In this document: piece after piece, positions 44,588-53,073 of the stretch
Layout of the letters: each line of letters begins with the position of its first letter
Position numbering within the stretch: the stretch's first letter is position 1
NCBI GenBank assembly: GCA_051884615.1
Contig: JBJEVT010000010.1
Coordinates: 7,644-71,643 of the forward strand
Reading direction: 5' to 3'
Length of the DNA: 64,000 bases
DNA from: UBA1724 sp051884615
Lineage (GTDB): Bacteria > Verrucomicrobiota > Lentisphaeria > Oligosphaerales > Oligosphaeraceae
Translations under genes and position numbers: made by a program
The notes under the pieces: generated by a model
Databases searched by the model: none
What the model was told of the DNA's origin: nothing
The model's input: only the letters and a program-made list of their open reading frames with translations

Positions 44588-45586
44588 TCAGGGCGTCAGA
44601 ATCGACTGGGCGAGGTTGAAGAGGTAGCCCACCAGCAGGATGCCCCCGGTGCAGATGCCCAGGAAGGCCCAAAGCAGCCTGGGGCGAACCACCCGCCGGA
44701 GAAGGATCAGGGAGGGAAGGGAGAGGGTGGTGACGGCCATCATGAAGGAAAGCACCACCCCCAGGTCCGCCCCCTTGCCCAGCAGGGCTTCCGCCACCGG
44801 GATGGTGCCGAAGATGTCCGCATACATGGGGACGCCGCAGAGGACCGCCAGGGGGACGGCAAGGGGATTTCCCGTGCCCAGAACACGGACAATCCAGGTC
44901 TCGGGCAGCCAGTTGTGGATGAAGGCGCCGATGGCCACGCCCGCCAGGACGTAGGGGTAGACTTTCTCCGCGGTGGCAAGGGTCTGGCGTCCGGCGTAGG
45001 CGCACCGTCCCCCCAGGCCCGTCTCCGGGGACGCGGCGTCCTCCCCCGCCCCCTCCCGGAGAAAACTCTCCACCTGCCCCTCCCAGGAGAAGCATCCCAG
45101 CAGGGTCCCTCCCGCCACGGCCACCGCCAACCCCAGAAGGACATAGGCCGCCGCCGTGCGCCAGCCGAAGACGCTGGCCAGCAGCACCAGGCTTCCCAGG
45201 TCCACCATGGGGGAGGAAATCAGGAAGGAGAAGGTGACGTCCAGGGGCAGCCCCGCCCGGGTGAAGCCCATGAACAGGGGAATGGAGGAACAGGAGCAGA
45301 AGGGGGTCACCGTCCCCAGCAGGGCGCCCAGGACACGGGCGCCCATCCCGTGGAAACGCCCCAGGATGCGGCGGCTCCGCTCCGGGGGAAAGTAGCTCTG
45401 GAGAAAGGAGACGAGAAAAATCAGGACACAGAGGAGAACCAGGATCTTGATGAGGTCATACAGGAAAAAGTGCAGGCTCCCTCCCATGGGGGTCCCCACG
45501 TTCACGCCCGCCTTCTCCAGCCAACGCCCCAGAAGACGGGACAGCCACCCCATCCCCAAAAGCTCGTTCTGAATCCAATCCCACAT
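44588..45586 (-). CDS. ArsP-like / DUF318 permease
   Basis: 332 residues with about eight transmembrane helices in two groups. The family hallmark TPFCSCSSIPLFMGF lies at residues 95-108, and the second half has a similar GVPMYADIFGTIPVAEALL stretch. DUF318 permeases include ArsP, an exporter of trivalent organoarsenicals; other members move unknown substrates. Its position 48 bp after an ArsR-type regulator with a CxC metal-binding site supports a metalloid role (inference). The start is preceded by GGAGG at a somewhat long distance. Confidence 0.8.
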   Translation of the reverse strand: MWDWIQNELLGMGWLSRLLGRWLEKAGVNVGTPMGGSLHFFLYDLIKILVLLCVLIFLVSFLQSYFPPERSRRILGRFHGMGARVLGALLGTVTPFCSCSSIPLFMGFTRAGLPLDVTFSFLISSPMVDLGSLVLLASVFGWRTAAAYVLLGLAVAVAGGTLLGCFSWEGQVESFLREGAGEDAASPETGLGGRCAYAGRQTLATAEKVYPYVLAGVAIGAFIHNWLPETWIVRVLGTGNPLAVPLAVLCGVPMYADIFGTIPVAEALLGKGADLGVVLSFMMAVTTLSLPSLILLRRVVRPRLLWAFLGICTGGILLVGYLFNLAQSILTP

Positions 45587-45634
45587 GATGACCTATGCCT
45601 CCTCCCGACGGGAAAAAACCGGACAAAACGGGAG

Positions 45635-45928
45635 TCACTCCCCCCGGGACGGGGCGGAAAGCGCCGCCAGATGGGCGGCCGCCCGGGAAAAGCCCTCCCG
45701 GGAAAGGGAGTAGTGCATCCATTTCCCCTCCTTCCGGCCCTCCACCAGCCCCGAATGGCAGAGGATCTTCATGTGGTGGGATAGGGTGGGCTGCCCCACG
45801 TTCAACGCCTCCAACAGCTCGCAGGCGCACTTCTCCCCGCCCCGCAGCAGGGACAGAATCTTCACCCGGTTCTCATCGCATAGGGCCTTGAAGACGGCGG
45901 CGACTTCCCGGATATTCATGGACATCAT
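45635..45928 (-). CDS. ArsR/SmtB family metalloregulator
   Basis: 97 residues. The start at 45928 (MMSMN) is chosen because AGGAGG ends 7 nt upstream; the frame is open to 45952 but that ATG lies upstream of this ribosome-binding site. It has a winged helix-turn-helix with QPTLSHHMKILCHSGLV as recognition region. The metal site C34-A-C36 (GEKCACELLEAL) in the helix before it matches the ELCVCDL-type As(III)/Sb(III) sensor motif. It should repress its own operon until metalloid binds. The promoter at 45977-46004 and a partial dyad between its boxes are consistent with autoregulation. The ArsP-like permease gene follows. Confidence 0.88.
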   Translation of the reverse strand: MMSMNIREVAAVFKALCDENRVKILSLLRGGEKCACELLEALNVGQPTLSHHMKILCHSGLVEGRKEGKWMHYSLSREGFSRAAAHLAALSAPSRGE

Positions 45929-45976
45929 GCGGCTTCCTCCTTTCCCAATCACACACGGACGCGGGACACGGGGGAG

Positions 45977-46004
45977 AATATATCGATGTCCTTCAATTTG
46001 TCAA
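45977..46004 (-). promoter_or_regulatory. Sigma-70-type promoter of the arsR-permease operon with possible operator
   Basis: On the minus strand a perfect -35 TTGACA (46004-45999), a 16-bp spacer and -10 TATATT (45982-45977). An imperfect inverted repeat ATTGA-N6-TCGAT lies in the spacer, where ArsR binding would block RNA polymerase. Confidence 0.75.
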
Positions 46005-46018
46005 GGGGTGCGCCGCGT

Positions 46019-46984
46019 CTAGTGGAGCCAGGGTTCCAGCCACTGGGCGTATTGGTCGTCGGGGGAGTTTTTCACCACATAGCGGTGGGGTCCGTCCTTC
46101 TGGGGGAGGAAGTCGTTTTCCCCGGTGTCGAGGTGGAGGAAGGCGGTGCCCCGGACGGTGTCGTAGCGTCCGTTTTCGGGGGAGACGACGCCGGCGGCCA
46201 GGAGGACCAGGAGGGGGTCCCAGCAGAAGTGGGTCTGGTGGCGCGGGGGCGGCAGCTTGGCGCCGCCCAGGGAGTAGGCGGGGTGCTGGTGATAGTCCTC
46301 CATGGCGCGTTTCAGGAGGTCGTCCTGGGGGAGGTCGACGCCGGCGAGGACGGTGTGCCCCACTTCGAATCCCAGGAAGGTGAGGGGGGCGGGCCAGAGG
46401 CGAAGCACCGTGTCGCTGGCGGCGATCAGCGTAGGGTTTCCGCTGGCGCCCGCCACATTGTATTCCCGTCCCCGGGGCCATTTTCCCGCCATCATCCACA
46501 GATGGGCGCATTTTTGCGCCACCAGCTCCTTGCCGGAGAGGGGGGAGACGGCGTCGGGGGGACTCTCCAGGAGGGCGGCCAGATTCTCCGTGAAGCCGAT
46601 GGAGAGGAGATGGAGTTTCTCCGGGGCGGCGGCAAGGAGGGTGCGGTAGAGGGCGGCGGGCGCGGGGGCTTCTTCGTTCCCCGCGTATTTGGAGGGGAGG
46701 GCGGCCAGACGCTTCTGGTAGCTGGGGCCCGGGGAGGGCTCCTGGATGGCCTGGCGGGTGACGGCCACCGGCACATCCACCCCGTGGGCCAGGAGAAAGG
46801 CGTCCACGGAGCGGACGCTCTCCGGGAAGGCGGCGTTGAGGCAGACCCCGTGGAGGGTGAGGAAGCGGCGCTCCTGGAGGCGCAGAAGGACCCGGAGGGC
46901 CATCACGTCGTCCACGTCGGTGAACCAGTCGGTGTCCAATACGACGTGGCGGGGGGAGGGCGGTGGAGGAGGGAAGGGGGTCAT
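46019..46984 (-). CDS. Inosine/uridine-preferring nucleoside hydrolase-like protein
   Basis: 321 residues; ATG 46984 overlaps the TGA of RNase III (46981-46984). The longer open frame to 47701 lies inside rnc. The N-terminal metal-binding motif DTDWFTDVDD (17-26) is the nucleoside-hydrolase superfamily Asp cluster in the variant lacking the canonical Pro-Gly. Further superfamily text: LLSIGFTENLAALL, LWMMAGKWPRGREYN and TLIAASDTVL. Members hydrolyse N-glycosidic bonds of ribonucleosides; many superfamily members have unknown substrates. No signal peptide. Confidence 0.8.
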   Translation of the reverse strand: MTPFPPPPPSPRHVVLDTDWFTDVDDVMALRVLLRLQERRFLTLHGVCLNAAFPESVRSVDAFLLAHGVDVPVAVTRQAIQEPSPGPSYQKRLAALPSKYAGNEEAPAPAALYRTLLAAAPEKLHLLSIGFTENLAALLESPPDAVSPLSGKELVAQKCAHLWMMAGKWPRGREYNVAGASGNPTLIAASDTVLRLWPAPLTFLGFEVGHTVLAGVDLPQDDLLKRAMEDYHQHPAYSLGGAKLPPPRHQTHFCWDPLLVLLAAGVVSPENGRYDTVRGTAFLHLDTGENDFLPQKDGPHRYVVKNSPDDQYAQWLEPWLH

Positions 46985-47730
46985 GGAGCGGGGGGGAGGG
47001 GATGGGCGGCGAGCCAGGTCAAGGCGGCCTTGGCGGCTTCCCGCTCCGCTTGTTTCTTGGAGGCGCCCTCCCCGGTGAAGCACCGGGTCTCCCCCTCGGG
47101 GAGCGTTACCTGGCACAGGAAGCGGGGTGCGTGGCTGGGACCGCGGGCCGCCAAATCCTGATACTGAGGGGCGGCGTGGAAACGGCCCTGGCAGAATTGC
47201 TGGAGCTCCCCCTTGGGGTTGTCGCTTCTCTCGGCCTCCTCCACGGCGTCCTTCAGGGAGGGCAGCAGTTGGAGGAGGAGCCGCTCCACTTCCTCCATGC
47301 CCCCGTCCAGGCAGAGGGCGCCCAGATAGGCCTCGAAGAGATCCCCCAGGATGGAGGGACGCTGGCGCCCCCCGCTGGCGGCCTCCCCCTTGCCCAGGAG
47401 CAGAAGCGCCTGAAGCCCCAGGGCGCAGGCGTTCCGGGCGTTGGCGGGTTCGTCCACCAGGACGGAACGGGCGCGGGTCAGCTCCCCCTCCTGGGCATGG
47501 GGAAACTCCTGGAAGAGCCGGCGGGAGATCACCAGCTGGAGGACGGCGTCCCCCAGGAACTCCAGACGCTCGTTCCAGGGACAGCGGGGGGCGGAGGATT
47601 CCGCGGCGTAGCTGGAGTGGGTCAGGGCCAGGCGCAGAAGGGCGGGCTCCCGGAAGGCGTATCCCGTCCGCTCCTGAAGGCCCCTGGCCGCCTCCTCCCA
47701 TTCCTCCGCCTTGAGATTGAAATTTCTCAT
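46981..47730 (-). CDS. rnc: Ribonuclease III
   Basis: 249 residues from ATG 47730 (an in-frame GTG at 47736 is an alternative). The N-terminal RNase III domain carries the signature NERLEFLGDAVL with the catalytic acidic residues and the second acidic cluster GDLFEAYLGAL. The C-terminal double-stranded RNA-binding domain is seen at NPKGELQQFCQ ... GASKKQAEREAAKAAL. It processes rRNA precursors and cleaves dsRNA. Its last bases overlap the nucleoside hydrolase start. It is divergent from efp across 111 bp. Confidence 0.95.
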   Translation of the reverse strand: MRNFNLKAEEWEEAARGLQERTGYAFREPALLRLALTHSSYAAESSAPRCPWNERLEFLGDAVLQLVISRRLFQEFPHAQEGELTRARSVLVDEPANARNACALGLQALLLLGKGEAASGGRQRPSILGDLFEAYLGALCLDGGMEEVERLLLQLLPSLKDAVEEAERSDNPKGELQQFCQGRFHAAPQYQDLAARGPSHAPRFLCQVTLPEGETRCFTGEGASKKQAEREAAKAALTWLAAHPLPPAP

Positions 47731-47809
47731 AATCACACTATTTTAAGGCATTTGCGCACAGAGCAGGGAAGCTCGTCGAAGGGCCGGCGTCTCCCTGTTT
47801 GCGTAAGTT

Positions 47810-47822
47810 TTTACAATGTAAA
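47810..47822. promoter_or_regulatory. Perfect palindrome TTTACA-A-TGTAAA in the rnc-efp divergent spacer
   Basis: A 13-bp perfect dyad lies 19 nt before the efp start and just before its ribosome-binding site (AAGGAGA). It could be a repressor site or, less likely, a fortuitous AT-rich dyad overlapping the promoter. Confidence 0.4.
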
Positions 47823-47841
47823 CTGTAAGGAGAACACTGCC

Positions 47842-48420
47842 ATGCCGTTTGATGTTTCCGATCTGCGCAAGGGACTGAAGGTCCAGATTGACGGAGATCC
47901 TTATCTCATCACCGAATACGATTTCATGAAACCCGGAAAGGGCCAGGCCATCTATCGCTGCAAGATGCGGAATATGCTCACCGGCTCCACCACCGAAAAG
48001 GCCTATCGCCCCGGGGACAAGATCGACCAGCCCGACCTGGCCGAAAAGACCGTGAACTTCTCCTACGACGAGGGAGACGGCGTCTACATCTTCATCGACC
48101 CCCAGACCAACGAGGATGTCCGGGTGGATGAAAAGGTCCTGGGACGCAACAAGTATTTCCTGGACGACGACATGGAGTGCCAGATCCTCTTCTTCAACGG
48201 CCGCCCCATTGACATCACTCTGCCCATCTTCGTGGAGAAGACCATCGCGGAGACGGAGCCCGGCTTCAAGGGCGACACCGCCACCAACTGCCTGAAGCCC
48301 GCCAAGATCGAGAACGGCTACGAGATCAACGTGCCCACCTTCGTGGGCGTGGGCGACCTGGTGCGCATCGACACCCGCACCGGCGAGTATTCCGACCGGG
48401 TCAAGAAGGCCTCCCTCTAA
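47842..48420 (+). CDS. efp: Translation elongation factor P
   Basis: 192 residues, the standard length. The three OB-like domains are recognisable: the N-terminal KOW-like region with the modification loop KPGKGQA (Lys33 at the tip), the central domain, and the C-terminal block PGFKGDTATNCLKPAKIENGYEINVPTF...GDLVRIDTRTGEY. EF-P relieves ribosome stalling at polyproline. A Lys at the loop tip suggests beta-lysylation, hypusine-like or no modification; no modifying enzyme gene is in the window. The ATG follows AAGGAGA. The long upstream in-frame extension lies antisense to rnc and was discarded. Confidence 0.97.
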   Translation: MPFDVSDLRKGLKVQIDGDPYLITEYDFMKPGKGQAIYRCKMRNMLTGSTTEKAYRPGDKIDQPDLAEKTVNFSYDEGDGVYIFIDPQTNEDVRVDEKVLGRNKYFLDDDMECQILFFNGRPIDITLPIFVEKTIAETEPGFKGDTATNCLKPAKIENGYEINVPTFVGVGDLVRIDTRTGEYSDRVKKASL

Positions 48421-48438
48421 CGGACGCCCTCCGAAGGA

Positions 48439-48461
48439 AGGGGCGCCTCCGGCACGCCCCT
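48439..48461 (+). terminator. Weak hairpin after efp
   Basis: AGGGGCG (48439-48445) pairs with CGCCCCT (48455-48461) across a 9-nt loop, 18 nt after the efp stop. No T-tract, so only a candidate. Confidence 0.3.
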
Positions 48462-48601
48462 CCCTTCCCCAGCCTCCGCTCTCCCAGTGTCACGCTGGGG
48501 GGCGTGGCGTCCAGTCCGGAGTCTCCGCCGCCTCCCGGGGGTTTCTTCTTCCGGGGGGCTTGTTTTTTCGGAAGGGGCTTTCAGCGACAGGAGGAATCCT
48601 C

Positions 48602-49183
48602 TTGTTCACTCGTCTTCGCACACTGTTCGGCATCTTTTTCTTCCTCTCCCTGGTGACCCTGGGCGGAGGACTGGCCATGCTTCCCGCCATGCGGGACGAG
48701 TTTGTGCGGAAGCGGGGTTGGATGACGGACGAGGAGATGGTGGACACGGTGGCCGCCATGCAGTCCATGCCCGGCATCATCGCCTGCAACATGGGGGTGT
48801 TGCTGGGCTACCGGATCGCGGGGATTCCCGGGGCTCTGGTGTCCCTTCTGGGGGGAGTCCTGCCGCCCTTCCTGGCCATCGTGCTGGTGGCGGGGCTGGT
48901 GTTCAAATTGCGGAATCTGGAGAGCGTGGGCCACATGTTCCTGGGGGTGCGGGCGGCGGTGAGCGCCCTGATTCTCCATGCCGCCTTCGGTCTGGGCCGC
49001 CAGGTCCTCTCCGGCGCCCCGGGGGCGGCGGGCAGGCGCTTCACCTGGCTTCTGGCCGCCCTCTCTTTCCTTGCCCTGGGATTCCTGGGGATGAACGCGG
49101 TCTATGTGCTGCTTGCCGGCGGCGTGGCGGGCTGGCTCTTCCAGCTCTGGCGCACCCGCGGCGGCAAGGAGGAGCGCCCATGA
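48602..49183 (+). CDS. Chromate transporter, N-terminal-type CHR half-protein
   Basis: About 193 residues from TTG 48602, preferred because GGAGG ends 7 nt upstream; the frame also offers a TTG at 48560. CHR-domain features: FFFLSLVTLGGGLAMLPAMRDEF near the N-terminus, VAAMQSMPGIIACNMGVLLGYRIAG, then further hydrophobic helices. In the split (short-chain) ChrA arrangement two such halves function as an antiparallel pair to export chromate or a related anion. Its stop overlaps the next start (ATGA at 49180-49183). Confidence 0.8.
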   Translation: MFTRLRTLFGIFFFLSLVTLGGGLAMLPAMRDEFVRKRGWMTDEEMVDTVAAMQSMPGIIACNMGVLLGYRIAGIPGALVSLLGGVLPPFLAIVLVAGLVFKLRNLESVGHMFLGVRAAVSALILHAAFGLGRQVLSGAPGAAGRRFTWLLAALSFLALGFLGMNAVYVLLAGGVAGWLFQLWRTRGGKEERP

Positions 49184-49764
49184 GCCTCCTCGCCCTCTAT
49201 CTCCTCTTCGCCAAAATCGGGGTCTTCACCTTCGGCGGCGGCTACGCCATGATCCCCTTCTTCCAGGACGAACTGGTCTCCCGGCACGCCCTGATGACCT
49301 CCGCGGAATTCGCCGACATCGTGGCGCTGGCGCAAATGACCCCCGGCCCCGTGGGCCTGAACGCCGCCACCTACATCGGACAGCAGCAGGCCGGCCTCCC
49401 GGGCGCCCTGGCGGCCACCCTGGGCGTCGCCACCCCCTCCCTGATTCTGGGCCTCCTGGTGGCCATCTTCCTGCGCTCCTACGAGAAGAGCCGCCATTGG
49501 CAGGGAGTGCTCTGCGGCATTCGCCCCGCCACCCTGGGCCTCATCGCCGCCTCCGTGATCTTCTTCGCCGAGACCTCCCTTTTCACCGCCCCCGTGGCCG
49601 CCCTCTGGCGGGCGGGGGAATCCTTCGGCCTCTGCTGGCAGGGGGTGGCGATCTTCCTCGGCGCCTATCTGGTGCAGTGGAAGTGGAAGCCCAATCTCCT
49701 CTGGGTGCTTCTGGGCGCCGCCGTGGCGGGATGGCTCCTCTTCCTGCCCGGACGCCTCCTCTGA
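49180..49764 (+). CDS. Chromate transporter, C-terminal-type CHR half-protein
   Basis: 194 residues; the start is fixed by the 4-bp overlap with the first half. Motifs: FTFGGGYAMIPFFQDELV and LAQMTPGPVGLNAATYIGQ, the CHR family signature with a conserved PGPxxxN. Five to six transmembrane helices. It is expected to pair with the preceding protein. Substrate inferred from family only; chromate resistance has not been shown for many short-chain members. Confidence 0.85.
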   Translation: MSLLALYLLFAKIGVFTFGGGYAMIPFFQDELVSRHALMTSAEFADIVALAQMTPGPVGLNAATYIGQQQAGLPGALAATLGVATPSLILGLLVAIFLRSYEKSRHWQGVLCGIRPATLGLIAASVIFFAETSLFTAPVAALWRAGESFGLCWQGVAIFLGAYLVQWKWKPNLLWVLLGAAVAGWLLFLPGRLL

Positions 49765-49812
49765 CGACCCCCCCTCCCCTCCTCCAAAACCACACACTCT
49801 ACGGAGCCCCCC

Positions 49813-51396
49813 ATGTCCGAAGAACCCCTGCGTTTCTGGCTTGGTTTCCGCCCTGTGAATTTCCTGGTGGATTTCTTCACCAGAAGAATCTGGAACGCGG
49901 ATTTCCGCGCCCTGCGCTTCCTGAAGCGGGAGCTGTATTCCCTGTGCCGTCTGCTGATGGTGGCGGGCCGGGGCGTCTTCGAGGACCGCTGCACGCTGCA
50001 AAGCTGCGCCCTGACCTACATCACCATGGTCTCCCTGGTGCCCGTGCTCGCCATCGCCCTCTCCTTCTGCAAGGGCATGGGACTCCAGGCCCAGCTCCTG
50101 GAGCATCTGGGCATCGAGACCCTGGTGCAGAAGGGCGCCGCCGGCGGGGAGGAGACCCTGGTCTACCGGGTGGTGCCCGTGGAGGAGAAGAGCGAGGCGC
50201 TTCCGGAAAGGGAGGAGGCCGCCGGGGAGGAGAGCGAGGCCCTGGCGCCCCAGGCCGTCCCCCGCGGGGTGCGTCCCGGCTTCGCCGCCCAGCTTCCGGA
50301 GCCCGTCCAGGAAGGCATCCTGAAGATCATCGGCTATGTGGACAAGACGAATTTCGCGGCACTGGGCATCGTGGGCGTCATCACCCTGGTCTGCACCGTG
50401 GTCATGTCCATCCAGAAGCTGGAGAACAGCTTCAACGACATCTGGTGCGTGCGGCGGGGCAGGAGCCTGATGCGCCAGGTCAGCGAATATCTGGTGGTCC
50501 TGCTTCTGCTGCCCATCCTGCTTTCCGCCATCCTCTCCCTGAACGCCTTCATCAACTCCGGCAACCTGGCGGCGATGCTCCACACCCAGTCCCGGGCGGT
50601 GCTGTACTGGGGGCATTTCCTGGCTCGCTTCCTGCTGTTCTTCTTCCTGGTGCTCTCCTTCGCGGCCCTGTATCTCTTCATGCCCAACACCCGGGTGCGC
50701 CTGAAGCCCGCGCTGCTGTCGGGTGCCGTGGCGGCGGTGGCATGGGGCGTGGTGCTGCTGGCCTATATCCGCTGGCAGATCGGCCTGGCGCGCTACAACG
50801 CCATCTACGGCGCCTTCGCCGCGCTCCCCTTCTTCCTTGCCTGGCTCTACGCCAACTGGATGGTGATTCTCCTGGGGGCGGAGCTGTGCTACGCCGCCCA
50901 GAACCAGCGGTTGCTGCGCCAGACCAAGCAGATGCGCCCCGTGGAGGCCGGCGCCAACCGCCTGCTGGGCATCGCCATCGTGGAGGCCATCAGCCGCTGC
51001 TACGACGAAGGCCGCGGATGCTGGAACGCGGCGCGTTTCGCCATGGAGAACAACATCTCCATCCGGGAATTGGAGTTCTGCCTGGAGAGCCTGACCCGGG
51101 CGGGACTGGTCATCCAGAGAATGCCCGAGGCGGATCCCCCGGAATCCTACGACTACATCCTGGGGCGCCCCGCCGCGCAAATCACGCTCTCCCAGGTCTC
51201 CGACGCCTTCATGGGCATGGATTCCGAAACCGCCCGGCGCATCAGCCGGTGCCTCCCGGAGGGCTTTGTGACCTTCATGCGCCACCGGCATGAGGAACAG
51301 GACCGGCAGATGTCTGCCATCACCTTCCAGCACGGGAAGGGATGCGGGGCCACGGTGGCGTGCCCCGAGGGGGGAGAAGAGGAGGTGCGTCCATGA
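49813..51396 (+). CDS. YihY/BrkB family membrane protein with winged-helix-like C-terminus
   Basis: 527 residues, longer than typical BrkB proteins (about 300-420). Six transmembrane helices carry YihY/BrkB signatures: ALTYITMVSLVPVLAIALSF, EYLVVLLLLPILLSAIL, ALYLFMPNTRVRLKPALLSG and GAFAALPFFLAWLYANWMVILLGAEL. Between the first two helices is an unusual Glu/Ala-rich insertion (about residues 110-160). The C-terminal 100 residues (GIAIVEAISRCYDEGRG ... LESLTRAGLVIQ) look like a winged-helix domain. Physiological role unknown (once misannotated as RNase BN). The stop overlaps the ZnuA start (51393-51396). Confidence 0.85.
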   Translation: MSEEPLRFWLGFRPVNFLVDFFTRRIWNADFRALRFLKRELYSLCRLLMVAGRGVFEDRCTLQSCALTYITMVSLVPVLAIALSFCKGMGLQAQLLEHLGIETLVQKGAAGGEETLVYRVVPVEEKSEALPEREEAAGEESEALAPQAVPRGVRPGFAAQLPEPVQEGILKIIGYVDKTNFAALGIVGVITLVCTVVMSIQKLENSFNDIWCVRRGRSLMRQVSEYLVVLLLLPILLSAILSLNAFINSGNLAAMLHTQSRAVLYWGHFLARFLLFFFLVLSFAALYLFMPNTRVRLKPALLSGAVAAVAWGVVLLAYIRWQIGLARYNAIYGAFAALPFFLAWLYANWMVILLGAELCYAAQNQRLLRQTKQMRPVEAGANRLLGIAIVEAISRCYDEGRGCWNAARFAMENNISIRELEFCLESLTRAGLVIQRMPEADPPESYDYILGRPAAQITLSQVSDAFMGMDSETARRISRCLPEGFVTFMRHRHEEQDRQMSAITFQHGKGCGATVACPEGGEEEVRP

Positions 51397-52250
51397 GTTG
51401 TCGTCAGAAGAGAATCCCGGGCGTCGTCCTGGGGCTGTTGAGCCTGCTGGCTTTCTCCCTGGGGGGGATGGCGGCGCCCCTGGAGGTCTTTGTCTCCCTG
51501 CCGCCCATGGCGGAGGCGGTGGAGGCCATCGGGGGGGCGCAGGTTTCGGTGAAGGTGCTTTTGCCGGCGGGCGTCAGCCCGGAGACCTACCAGCCGGACG
51601 CCCGGATGCTGGAGGCGCTGGGCCGCAGCCAGGCGCTGTTCACCATGGGCGCCCCCTTCGAGGAAACCCTCCTGCCCCGCCTGCGCCGCGCCTTCCCCCG
51701 ACTCCTCCTGGCAGACGGGGCGGCGGGCATGGAACGCCGGAATTTCCCCGAGGGCGGCGAGGACCCCCATGTGTGGCTCTCCGTGGCCAATATGCTGCGC
51801 TATGCGGACAATGTCTGCCAGGCGCTGTGCGGCATGGTGCCGGAGGCGGCGGGGGAATTTCAGACCCGCTGCCGGGAATACCGGGAGCGGCTGGAGGAGA
51901 CGGGACGCCTCCTGGCAGAACGGCTCGCCCCCCTGAAGGGCCGCTCCGTCCTGGTCTACCACCCCGCCTTCGGATATTTCCTGGGCCAGTTCGGCATCGA
52001 GCAGATCGCCATCGAGGAGGAGGGAAAGGAACCCTCCGGCCGCTCCTTGATGGAGTCCCTGGCCCGGGCGCGGGAGCTGGGGCTGCCCGCCATCTTCGTC
52101 CAGCCTCAGTTCTCCCCCCGGTCCGCCAAGGTGCTCGCCCAGGAGCTGAAGGCCCGGGTGATTCCCCTGGACCCCCTGCCCGCCCGCCTCTCCCCCGGAT
52201 TGCGGGAGATGGCGGAGACCATCGCCAATGCCTATTGCCCGTCGCTGTAG
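51393..52250 (+). CDS. znuA: Zinc/manganese ABC transporter substrate-binding protein
   Basis: 285 residues with a signal peptide (about 1-28). Cluster A-I fold with metal ligands H126 (EDPHVW), H190 (VYHPAFGYF) and probably D260 (VIPLDPL). The first usual His ligand position reads SPE rather than DPH (GVSPETYQPD, about 61-69), so Glu replaces His there. No His-rich loop is present. The ATG overlaps the BrkB stop and follows GGAGG. It delivers metal to ZnuB/ZnuC encoded immediately downstream. Zinc is the likeliest substrate; manganese or iron cannot be ruled out. Confidence 0.88.
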   Translation: MSCRQKRIPGVVLGLLSLLAFSLGGMAAPLEVFVSLPPMAEAVEAIGGAQVSVKVLLPAGVSPETYQPDARMLEALGRSQALFTMGAPFEETLLPRLRRAFPRLLLADGAAGMERRNFPEGGEDPHVWLSVANMLRYADNVCQALCGMVPEAAGEFQTRCREYRERLEETGRLLAERLAPLKGRSVLVYHPAFGYFLGQFGIEQIAIEEEGKEPSGRSLMESLARARELGLPAIFVQPQFSPRSAKVLAQELKARVIPLDPLPARLSPGLREMAETIANAYCPSL

Positions 52251-52269
52251 GGAGAGGTTCGGACACGCC

Positions 52270-53073
52270 ATGAATCCTGCCGTGGAAATCAAGAATCTCT
52301 GCTTCGGATACGAGGAGCACGAGGTCCTGCACAACATCAACCTGACGGTCTCCCAACGGGATTTCGCCATCGTGGTGGGCCCCAACGGAGGGGGGAAGAG
52401 CACCCTCCTGCGCTTGATGCTGGGCCTCCTGAAACCCCGATACGGCAGCGTCCGGATTTTCGGCGGCAGCCCCGAGGAGTCCCGCCGCCGCATGGCCTAT
52501 GTGCCCCAGTCCCTGGAGTTCGACCACCGCTTCCCCATCTCCGTGCTGGAGACGGTGCTGCTGGGACGCCTGGAGCATTTCTCCTTCCTGGGCGCCCGCC
52601 GCCGGGACCGCCAGGTGGCGCTGGATGCCCTGGAGGAGGTGGGGCTCCGGAAGGAGGCCGCCCGCCCCTTCGCCTCCCTCTCGGGGGGACAACGCCAGCG
52701 GGTGCTCATCGCCCAGGCCCTGGCCTCCCGCCCGGAACTGCTCCTCCTGGACGAGCCCGGCGCCAATCTGGACGCCCCCGGCGTCGCCGCCATCTACGGA
52801 CTGCTGAAGGAGCTCAGCCAGTGCCTCACCATTGTCATGGTCTCCCATAATCTCACCATGGTGGAGCCCTTCGCCACCCATGTGGTCTGCGTGAACCACA
52901 CCGCGGACATGCACCAGATCGAACAGGTCTCCCGGGAGGACCTCCACGTGGGAAACTGGATCCACATCTTCCACCACGCCTGCCCCGTCACCCAGGACGG
53001 ACAGCAGGTGGATCCCTGCGCCGGACCCCATTGGGGAAAGGACGAGAAGGAGGGAGGACACGCCCATGGCTGA
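52270..53073 (+). CDS. znuC: Metal ABC transporter ATP-binding protein
   Basis: 267 residues. ABC ATPase motifs: Walker A GPNGGGKST, Q-loop VPQSL, signature LSGGQRQRV, Walker B LLLLDEPGANLD, and H-loop VSHN. The C-terminal extension is His/Cys-containing (HIFHHACP, GPHWGKDEKEGGHAHG) and could bind metal. It energises uptake with ZnuB; 20 bp separate it from znuA and it overlaps znuB by 8 bp. Confidence 0.93.
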   Translation: MNPAVEIKNLCFGYEEHEVLHNINLTVSQRDFAIVVGPNGGGKSTLLRLMLGLLKPRYGSVRIFGGSPEESRRRMAYVPQSLEFDHRFPISVLETVLLGRLEHFSFLGARRRDRQVALDALEEVGLRKEAARPFASLSGGQRQRVLIAQALASRPELLLLDEPGANLDAPGVAAIYGLLKELSQCLTIVMVSHNLTMVEPFATHVVCVNHTADMHQIEQVSREDLHVGNWIHIFHHACPVTQDGQQVDPCAGPHWGKDEKEGGHAHG

